64,000 bases of DNA from Candidatus Micrarchaeota archaeon. Lineage in GTDB: Archaea > Micrarchaeota > Micrarchaeia > Micrarchaeales > Micrarchaeaceae. Where the stretch lies: assembly GCA_028866575.1 (NCBI GenBank), contig JAGWHU010000002.1:1-64000 (forward strand), given 5' to 3'. A program made the translations under genes and the position numbers. The stretch's first letter is position 1. Every line of letters begins with the position of its first letter. Below the pieces are notes generated by a model, which had not been told where the DNA came from, searched no databases, and worked only from the letters and a program-made list of their open reading frames with translations. Shown here in pieces: positions 51,437-60,500 of this stretch.

Positions 51437-51549
51437 CCAGGAGGGAATTGAACCCTCGGCCTTCTGCTTTATGGCTTGCTTGCTTTTGATAAAACTTTTC
51501 CTAAAAGTTTTGATACCATGCAGACGCTCTGCCACTGAGCTACTGAGGC
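51433..51549 (-). tRNA. tRNA-Thr (anticodon GGT) with a 45-nt intron
   Basis: The acceptor is GCCTCAG/CTGGGGC with discriminator T. The D-arm is GCTC-AGTGGCA-GAGC, the anticodon stem TCTGC/GCAGA and the T-arm GAGGG-TTCAATT-CCCTC. The segment between the anticodon stems is 52 nt; removing 45 nt after position 37 gives loop ATGGTAA and anticodon GGT. ATGG pairs with CCAT and leaves 3-nt bulges, a bulge-helix-bulge splice site. The intron holds a perfect hairpin, AAAACTTTT/AAAAGTTTT. The mature tRNA is 72 nt. The 3' end is the casposon target and CCA is not encoded. Confidence 0.92.
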
Positions 51550-51603
51550 GCATTAGTTTATAACCGGTTTACAATTTATAGATTATTCTTTTTGCTTGCC
51601 TTA

Positions 51604-52881
51604 TTACGGGCAGCCGGTGCAGCCCTGCGTGTATGCGCCGCTGAAGCTTGCACCGGTGATATTGGCCCCATTCAGGTTTGCGTACGCGAGATTCGCGCCC
51701 CTGAACTTTGCATTTGCAAAATCCGCGTTTTGCATGTTTGCATACGAGAGGTTGGCGCTTGAAAAATCCGAACCCACGAAATAGCCGTTGACCATGTATG
51801 TATACGACAGGTTTGCGCTGCGGAAATAGGTTGATATCCCGATGACGTTCCCCAGATTCGCCCCCTTGAGATCCACGTTATGGAAATTTGCATTTGTGAT
51901 TATCGCGTATTCAAGATCCGCGTATTCGAAATTGACGCCCTGGTTGAAGTTTGTCCCGGTCATGTTGGCGTTTACCAGATACGCATGTGAAAAGTTGCTT
52001 TGGACTATGCTTTCTCCGGACATGTCGTAGCCCCCGACATAGCAGTACGAAGCGTCTTCATGGTTCGGCGGATGCGGGAGCTGGCAGCTCCTGTATGTTA
52101 AGCCGAGGTATGTGGCCGTTATCGTGCAGCTCTGCGATGCGACGAAGTACGCGCCTTCCGTGGTTATCCCGCACCCAGATACGGAATGGAACGTGTATAT
52201 CGTATTGCCGCCCGTCAAAACTGTTGAGTTGTAGAACAGCGTGTGCCCGGTGCCCGATTTATACGTCATCGTAAGCGGCAATTGGCCGTATACGTAGTTT
52301 GCGCCGTCAAGTCCTAGTACGTCCGACTTCGGGTCCTGCATTTGCGATATCGCAAATGTGACAAGCACCGGCGGCTTGGATGGCGAGCTCTCTGTCCTGA
52401 AACTCCCGCCGTATATGAAGCTGTTGGAAGCGGGGCAGCTGTAGTTGTTGAGGCTTGAGGGCGAATTGGCGCAATAGCCGGCCGACATGCTGAATACGCC
52501 GTCATACAGCTCCCCCTGCACCCCTACCGTGCTGAAATTCGCGACGCAGAAGAACCTTTCCCCCGGTATTACGGTATTGGGCGTGCAGTAGCCGCTCGTG
52601 CTGTGTATGTTGTTTATGGAGGCGTTGAAACTGGTGAAGTTGACCACGCCGATCTGCCCGGCGCTTGCGAGTATTATCAGCTGCGACCCGGTGTCGTTTG
52701 GCAGGTTTATGTATATGAGATCGTGGCAGCTGAATGCGTTGTAGAACGTGCACTGGAATGGCAGTATCGTCTTCGGGAGCGATGTGTACAGTATCAGGAA
52801 CAGCAGCACCAGCGCTATTATGAGGAAGGTGAACCCGTATGTCGAAAGGAACTCTATCGCCGTCTGCCCATTTGCCCGCAT
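51604..52881 (-). CDS. Pilin-like protein with C-terminal pentapeptide repeats
   Basis: 425 residues from ATG 52881 (MRANGQTAIEFLSTYGF); an upstream GTG/ATG extension to 52932 is unlikely because it overlaps the KsgA promoter. The N-terminus is a class III (type IV pilin-like) signal: GQTAIEFLSTYG, then a hydrophobic helix. The middle is an extracellular beta-rich domain with several cysteines. From about residue 320 the protein is a pentapeptide-repeat solenoid (ANMTG TNFNQ, ADLEY, ANFHN VDLKG ANLGN, ... ANLAY ANLNG ANITG), ending in CTGCP. The combination suggests a surface filament or anchor with a rigid repeat tip. Confidence 0.78.
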   Translation of the reverse strand: MRANGQTAIEFLSTYGFTFLIIALVLLFLILYTSLPKTILPFQCTFYNAFSCHDLIYINLPNDTGSQLIILASAGQIGVVNFTSFNASINNIHSTSGYCTPNTVIPGERFFCVANFSTVGVQGELYDGVFSMSAGYCANSPSSLNNYSCPASNSFIYGGSFRTESSPSKPPVLVTFAISQMQDPKSDVLGLDGANYVYGQLPLTMTYKSGTGHTLFYNSTVLTGGNTIYTFHSVSGCGITTEGAYFVASQSCTITATYLGLTYRSCQLPHPPNHEDASYCYVGGYDMSGESIVQSNFSHAYLVNANMTGTNFNQGVNFEYADLEYAIITNANFHNVDLKGANLGNVIGISTYFRSANLSYTYMVNGYFVGSDFSSANLSYANMQNADFANAKFRGANLAYANLNGANITGASFSGAYTQGCTGCP

Positions 52882-52930
52882 GTTCTTAATAAAGCAACTA
52901 GCATATAAATAATTAACCGATTTTGATTGC
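52882..52930. promoter_or_regulatory. Divergent promoter of the pilin-like gene and ksgA
   Basis: CATATAAATAATT (about 52900-52912) is a TATA element about 25 bases before the ksgA ATG, which implies a leaderless transcript. The same A/T-rich stretch serves the divergent gene. Confidence 0.55.
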
Positions 52931-53728
52931 ATGGACGCTTCGGATTACAAGAGCGCGATAAGGGCCCTCGGCGCCCGAAAATCCTTGGGGCAGAACTTCA
53001 TGGTCAACAGGCAGATAGCTGCAATGGAGTCGGAGTATGCCAGGGATATGAGCGTGGTGGAGCTGGGACCAGGCCTGGGAATACTCACCTTGGAGCTCTG
53101 CAAGACCGCAAGGCGCGTAGTTGCCATAGAGAAGGACGAGCGCCTTTTCAATATGCTGGGCTCGGAGCTCAAGTCCAAGAAGCTCAGGCTCATAAACGGC
53201 GATTTCTTTTCGATGGAAAAGAAGGAATTCGATGGCATAGACATAATGGTATCTAACATACCGTACAGCCTTTCAAGCAAGACGATATACTGGCTGGGCT
53301 CCATGGGCATACCAGCGCTCATATGCATACAGCGTGAATTCGCGGAGCACATGCTTGCTGCTCCGGGGACGCGGAGCTATTCCAAGCTAAGCGTCATATC
53401 CGCGCTCAGGTTCAGGGCGCATTTGGTAATGGAGGTAGGTGCGAACAACTTCTACCCTGTGCCTAATGTCGATTCTTCGCTGGTCTATCTTGCGCCAAAG
53501 CCAGGGATCATGGACGAAAAGACAGCATCGACTATATCGCTCATAATGGGCCACAAGAAGAAGAGGCTGAGGAATGCGATAGCAGATTCGGCAAAGTCGC
53601 TCGGGATATCCAAGGAGTGCGCAAGGCTCGTCTCGGAGAAAATCGGGCATGCTGACGAAAGGCCGTTTCACATGGACCCGGAAACCATACTGGGGGTAGC
53701 GAAGGATGTGAACCGCGCCCTCTACTAG
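52931..53728 (+). CDS. ksgA: rRNA dimethyladenosine transferase (KsgA/Dim1)
   Basis: A 265-residue enzyme that dimethylates two adenines at the 3' end of 16S rRNA. ARKSLGQNFMVNRQI is the family start. The SAM site is VVELGPGLGILTLEL, then VVAIEKDERLF and INGDFFSM. The catalytic motif is SNIPYSLS. The C-terminal helical domain ends normally. Leaderless promoter. It overlaps the hydrolase gene by four bases, convergently. Confidence 0.94.
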   Translation: MDASDYKSAIRALGARKSLGQNFMVNRQIAAMESEYARDMSVVELGPGLGILTLELCKTARRVVAIEKDERLFNMLGSELKSKKLRLINGDFFSMEKKEFDGIDIMVSNIPYSLSSKTIYWLGSMGIPALICIQREFAEHMLAAPGTRSYSKLSVISALRFRAHLVMEVGANNFYPVPNVDSSLVYLAPKPGIMDEKTASTISLIMGHKKKRLRNAIADSAKSLGISKECARLVSEKIGHADERPFHMDPETILGVAKDVNRALY

Positions 53729-54390
53729 AAAGAGTACATCGGCTCCTGGACCTCCTTGAGTATGAGCGCGTTCTTCAGCTTCCCTGTTACGCTTTTTTCC
53801 AGCTGGTCAGACCTCTCGCGCCCTAGGACCATCTTGTAGTGCATCGGTATTACAGTCTTCGGTCCTATTTTCTTGGCTGCATTGATCGCGTCCTCTTCTG
53901 CCATGGTGTACGTGCCGCCCATCGGGAGCAGGGCGACGTCTATATCCCTGATATTCTCCATTTCAGGTATGAGGTCTGTATCTCCCGCATGGTATATCCT
54001 GGTGCCGTCTATGCTTATCACGTAGCCGACCCAGTTCTCGGATTTCGGGTGGAACTTCTGCCTCTCCTCGCTTTTGTTGTATGCTGATACCGCCTCTATC
54101 TCCACATCGTTAATCTTTGTCCTGAAGCCGGGCATTGAAACCTCCAGGTGCCTGTACTCCTTCCCGTCAAGGCAGTTCTTCGGTGCTATGATCCTCGTGC
54201 TGTCTTTGCGCACCCTGTCTATGTCGGCCTTGCTGTTGTGATCGAAGTGTGGGTGCGTTATGAGCATTATGTCGGCCTTTTCCTTTATGCCATCGCCCAC
54301 CTTGAATGGGTCTATGAATATTGTCGTGCCCTTTGCCTTTATGTAGAATGCCGCGTGGCCTATCCAGAATATGCTTTCCCTTACGTTCAT
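53725..54390 (-). CDS. Metallo-beta-lactamase-fold hydrolase (UPF0173 type)
   Basis: A 221-residue hydrolase. The zinc motif is LITHPHFDHN (HxHxDH), with further ligands in IYHAGDTDLIPEM and VIPMHYKM. IFWIGHAAFYI at the start is typical of the UPF0173/YtkL family. The substrate is unknown; members are thought to be phosphodiesterases or lactonases. It is convergent with ksgA. Length is normal. Confidence 0.86.
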   Translation of the reverse strand: MNVRESIFWIGHAAFYIKAKGTTIFIDPFKVGDGIKEKADIMLITHPHFDHNSKADIDRVRKDSTRIIAPKNCLDGKEYRHLEVSMPGFRTKINDVEIEAVSAYNKSEERQKFHPKSENWVGYVISIDGTRIYHAGDTDLIPEMENIRDIDVALLPMGGTYTMAEEDAINAAKKIGPKTVIPMHYKMVLGRERSDQLEKSVTGKLKNALILKEVQEPMYSF

Positions 54391-54517
54391 CTAATCACAC
54401 AATCACTCTGTTTTTCAAGAATTTAGCGGTTGCGCTTTTCTTTGCTAGGGGCATCGGGCGCCGCATCGCCATAGATAAATATTTATAGAGATAATATGTA
54501 GTATTTGCGTATCTTCA

Positions 54518-57500
54518 ATGCGGCAAATGATGGGGATGGTTGGCAAAGAACTATTCACGGCTAAGTGGATCACGCTTGTCTTGCTATTTGCGGCGTTCCT
54601 CCCCGTTGCGTTTACCGGAATAGCAAACGGTGCCAGTGCCGGCTCTTCCTACGATTTCATAATAGGCAACACCCTCGGCAACAGCAGCGTCGCGAACTAC
54701 ATAATATCCAACACCTACGCGATGAACTATCTCCTTGCGAATCCGGAAACCCTGGGCTATTTCCTGAACTTTTCAATGGCGACCAACTCCGTGCTGAATA
54801 ATCCATCGATAACAACTGTAACGATGAACGGGAGTTCCCTTGTATATTTCATGTCCAATCCCTCCTTCGGCAGCGTGCTGCAGAACTACCCGCAGTTCAA
54901 CAATTTCGTGGGCAGCGGCAACGTTTCAGGCATAACCGCAAACCACGAGCTGCTTACCTGCCTGCTGGCGAATCCCTCCCTAGCTACCGTTGCGCAAAGC
55001 CCCTCGACATTCTATTCATTCATAGCCCAGCCGGGAATGCAGAGGATAGAGAATAACACGAACGAATACGCAAGCCTTCTGTGCAATCCCGCGCTTGCCG
55101 CGATAGCAGCAAACGGCACCTCTTTGTCGTCCTTTGCATCCTCTTCCTCCTCAACACCCATAACGGGAAACCCCGCGGCATTTACCAGCCTTCTCGGGAA
55201 TCCCGCATTGCAGAGCATACTCGCCAATCCTAACCTTACAAGGTTCATGGGAAGCTCTGGATCTGCCAGCCTGATGTCCAATCCGCAGTTCATAATTTTC
55301 ATGAGCAACCCTGCATTCAACAATTTCCTGAATACCGGAGCCACACCTACGCAGGTGTCCGGCCTCATGGGCAATTCAGCCCTCAGCGCCATAACCAGCA
55401 ACAGCATTAAGCTTGCGGCCCTCCTGGGCAATCCAGGGCTTGCCAGCGTGATAGCAAACCAGGCGGCGCTCGCCTCGATGCTTTCGACACCTAGCCTCAA
55501 CCCCATTACCGGCAATCCCGCTGTGCTTACAACACTTCTGAGCAATCCTGCTCTCGGTGCAGTTCTAGGCAACGAAAGCAAGATGGTAAGCTTCATGAGC
55601 CAGTCCTCGCTTGCGCCAGTTACCACTAACCCGGGGGCGCTTACGTTGCTGTTCAGCAATCCCGCACTTGGCGGCGTCATGGCAAACCCGGCAGGGCTTG
55701 GAACCGTGTTCAGCAATCCGATGATGCAATCGTCGATGCAGAACCCGCAGGTGTTCTCGCTGTTCCTCACAACGCCTGCGCTTGCGCAGATAGTAAATAA
55801 CCCTAACACGTTCGTCAGCCTGATGACTACCACACAGCTGTCGAATTTCCTTTACAGCCCCCAGCAGATGTTCGCGTTCATAAACAACCCCGCATTCGGT
55901 GGCATACTGGCAAGCCCCGGGGCCATGACCGGTTTCCTGCAGAGCCCTAATACAGGCACCATAGTCAACAATCCCTATCTCCTTGGCAGCCTTGTGGGCA
56001 ACCCATCGCTTGGCACCGTAATAAACAATCCGGCCCAGGTAGGCTCCATAATGACTAACCCTGCCCTTGTCCCGATAACCAACAACTCGTACTACACTGC
56101 GCAACTTCTGGGAAACCCCGGGCTTGCAGGCATAGCCAGTAACCAGGGGCAGCTTGCAAGCTTCATAGGCAACCCAGCATTCGTAGTCAACGGCAACAAC
56201 ATATTCCAGAACAGCGCGGTGTTCGCGCCGATGCTGAGCAATCCCTCCCTTATAACGCTCATGGCAAACCCCAGCATGCTCTCCGGCTTCCTTGCGAATC
56301 CCAGCTACTCAAACATAGCTGGCAATCCGGCGCTGCTCGGGGGCCTGTTCGCCAATCCGCAATTGGGCACGCTTTTGGGCAATCCAACTTATTTCAACAC
56401 AATGCTCGGAAGCCCCGGCATGGGACCTATACTCGGCAATCCCGCAGCGTTCGCGAACTTCCTTTCAAATCCCTCAATGGTATCGATACTCGGCAATCCT
56501 GCGATGCTAGCCAATCTCGGGAACATAGCTACAGGCGCCGCGTTCGGCCAGTTCGTCGGCAGCCCGTCTTTCGTATCGATGATGTCCAATCCGCTTCTTG
56601 GGAGCAGCAGCATGCTCGGCAATCCCGCAGCCATAGGCCAGCTGGCAAGCCTTGTATCAGGGAACCCTGCTGCGCTTCCTGTACTCGGGAATCCCGCATT
56701 CGCCAGCCTGTTCGGAAGCCCAGCTCTTGCAAGCCTGCTCAACAACCCTGGCGCAGGTGCGATAACCGCAAACCCTGCAACAGAGAGCCTGCTGAGCAAC
56801 CCGCTCATGTCAGGCCTGCTCGGCGCCCCGACAGCAACAAGCTTCTTCAACAACCCGTCGCTTAGCAACCTCATGGCAAACACGCACATATCATCGGTCC
56901 TTGGAAGCAGCGCGCTTGGCACTCTTGCATCTAATCCTGGGCTCAACGGCCTTTTCACGAATTCCCAGCTCAACAACATATTTTCCGGAGGGCCCGCAGG
57001 CGCTGGATTGCAGGCGCTCACCTCCTCCGGCGGACTGCTTGGATCAGCATTGTCCGGTGTCGGGTCCTTCGGCGGCCTGGGAATACCTGGAATAGGCGCA
57101 TGCCCGCTTTCTACGCCATACTTCGGCTTTTGCACATACGTCAACACGACGGTAGTTGAAACGGATTACACCAGCTTTGCAGGAAGCGGCCAGATAACGT
57201 CGCTGCCTCCGATATCGCTGCAGAGCCCTACGCCGCTTATTGAGACAGTGCTTAGCGACAACCAGCAGAACGGGCAGTGGCTCATCACCTGCCCAGTGAC
57301 TCCGAATTCCGCCAACACGCAGCTCTACTTCACCACATCCGCCAATTCCTTCATCGGTGGCAACAGGTGCCTTGCTGACATAACCCCGCTGCTCACGCCG
57401 ATAAACCTCTACACTTTCGTATGGTGGACACCTTTCACCGTTGCTCTTGCGGACAACTACTACACGATAAGCAACATAGCGAACGGCTGGGTGTACGACA

Positions 57501-60500
57501 TCGCGTATTCAGGGCAGACGCAGACATCCGGCGGCGCGAAATACAACATATCCAACGGCTACAGCACCGAATCCTACATATTCGACCAGGTTCCTTCGTC
57601 CACGCAGCACGGGCTTTGGTCATGGAGCGCGAAATACGTCAACCTGAAGAAGACGGACCTCACAAAGCTCCAGTTCACGCAGGAGTACGACAATTTACAG
57701 CTCGTCATACCGTTCGTATGCATATACAATTACAACTACAAGGTAACTTCTGCGATAGCTAGCATAAACAACACCAACATATCGGTTCCGCAGGTGAACA
57801 ACAGCGCGCTCAAGAGCGGAAACTGGTTCAACTACAGCGGCTACCTTTACAGCCCTGTGAAGACGCTTCCTGGAGGCGACACATGCTACTATGCGCTGCT
57901 TCTCGGGCAGGAGCTGCAGAACGGCGGTGCATCATGCGGCGGCTGGACAAAGGTATCGACCAACGGCACCATAGAGATAGGGGGAGTCAAGTATTCAGGG
58001 CTCAACATATACTACGGATCGGCGAACACAGCATCCGGCAGCTACGCAACGACACCGAAGCCGATGTATTCGGATACGCTGCTGGCGGCATATGCGAACG
58101 GCTATGCGGAAGTGAATGCATGGGGGCTCAACTTCACCAACGTCAGCATACTGCCCTACATAAACTACCAGCTTTCCATACCCGCGTCCGCTACGCCCTT
58201 GAACAACCAGATAACATTCTACAACCAGACCTACGGCGTTTATACGCCGCACAACTACGCAACGCTCGGAAATTCGCTTGACGAGCTCCCCATGTACGGC
58301 GGCACGGAATTCTTCGCAACTTACAACGGCTACCTGACTGAATTCCCGTTCAACGTGGTATCGATAGACTATCCAGATCCTAACAGCCTCACTATGGCGC
58401 AGGACAATTTCCTCAGCAACCTAAACCAGCAGCAGGCTGCGCTTGTGGGATTCGGCGTAGGCGCGAACGGCCACGAGACTAAGTTCGGCAGCTTCGTGTA
58501 CGGGCGAATATACAATCCGCAGTTCATAACCGCGTCGCCCAACGGCTACGTATACGTAATCGCGTCCTCGACGACATGCGGCCTTCTCTGCTTCATATCC
58601 TCCACGACTACCACGTACATCTACACCTTCAAGTTCATACCGCAGGGTTACTACAACTTCACGAACTACCAGCCTGCCGCCATTCCGTTCACAGACAATG
58701 CAGTTACGTGGAACACCAACTGGAAGAACTATTTCGCGAGCACCTTCCTCTCCGGGAGCCAGAACCTCTACCTCGTTGGAATAAGCCAGCTTTCCTCGGT
58801 GAGGCACATACTCGTGGGCTTCAAGATAAACAACGGCGGGGCGCTCTACAAGTTTACGCCGCTTGCCGCGCAGACGGACACTGCCGGAGACCTTTTCTTG
58901 GTAGGCGATGTGGACAAGTCCGGTGCGTTCGCGATCGCGGCGCTTACCCCGCCAGGCAGCGGAAACTACGTCGAGAACGACATAGTCGCGGCTCCGCCGT
59001 GGTTCCTCCCGAGCGGCGAGCTTGCCGTGTCCCCGGGAGGCCAGTTCGTCTACGTTGGTAATGTTTCGTACAATCCAAGCGGCGGCGGCCTCTTCGCAGA
59101 TGAGGGCGGGGGCATAGAGGTATACAAGACAAGCCCGCAGGGAGGGCCGAGATCAGGCGTTGCGTCCAACGCGTTCACCTACGTGGGCAACATACCATTG
59201 AGCTACTCTAACGACACCTACGACCTGAACATAATAGCCTATCTTGCTAACGGTGGGCCGTACAACGACACGGCAGTGAAGAACGCTTACAAGCCGCTGC
59301 TTGCGCAGGGCGTCAACGTCCCTGATACCAGCAATTACCACCATCCTGTTGCGATAGCTGATTCGCAGGGCATACTTTACGTGCTTGACAACTGGAGCTT
59401 CGTGATGCCGCAGCAGGCCAGCTACGCTCACATTTCCATACTGATGCTTAGGGCATTCTCCGCGAACGGCGTAGAGATACCCGTGGACCAGCAGGACATA
59501 AACGATTTCGTGCCGAAGCCCGGGCAGATAATCACATCGCTGCCCACAGGGGTCACGCCTACGTACGGCTGGGCGCCATACGGATGGCCGCTGTCCGCAT
59601 CGGTATCGATACCGAACGGAGGCACTGAGACATACTGCGCGCTGGATTGCCAGTACGGGCCGTTTGACACCAACACGCCGTATCCCCCGATAGGCCCGAG
59701 GACTGATGCGCTTGACGGGCACATAGGGCCCGGAGCGAACACCGTAGGCATGTATTCGGATTTCAACGGCACGCTTTACCTGATAGCGCATGCGTGGCAG
59801 TTCGGCGCCGGAGGAACAAACTGGTGCTGGAACCCGCAGGTCGGCTTCGACTGCGGAAGCAGCATACAGCCCAAGAAGGGACTTTACACCGAACTGCTCG
59901 CGTTCAGGCCGAAGATACAGAACTATACAAAGCTGGACTTCATGGCCAACGATTCCGATTACACCTGCTACCTTAACGTGAGCCCGCCGAACCCGGACAA
60001 CAACCCCTGCATATACAACGCCAACACCGCAATGATACAGTACATATCACCGCCTGTGCTCGGGATCCCTGATTCGTTCGGCTATGCCGAGAGCCTCGGG
60101 ACGCCGCAGCAGTACCTCAATGTCCAGAACCAGCTTTCCTCGCTGTTCCCCAAGGGCATAGAGACCAACAACTACTACAGCCAGACCAACCAGGAGTTGA
60201 ACACAGGGCTTGGAACAGCCAACTACAACACGCTTGCAACAGGGCCGCTGGCAAGCGGCACTGCGCCCAGCGTGAGCCTGCCAGGCACATACCTAAGGAG
60301 CAGCCTCAACGGCTATGCTGTAGTGCCCTACAACGTAACGCTCATACTCAACCAGTCATGGACTGATACTGGGCTTGACGTGCCGCTCAATCCGCTGTTC
60401 CCGGTATGCCCGCCGATATTCGGCACGGGGATAAGCGTCAGCAGCAAGACGACCAGCTACAAGTACCAGGTTACCCCGCTTTCAAGCAAATCAGGCCCGT

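Noticed and set aside
55012-57147. Long minus-strand frames (about 250-270 codons) opposite the giant protein
   Set aside because: They are produced by the regular Asn-Pro repeat codons of the plus-strand gene and have a repetitive but meaningless composition.
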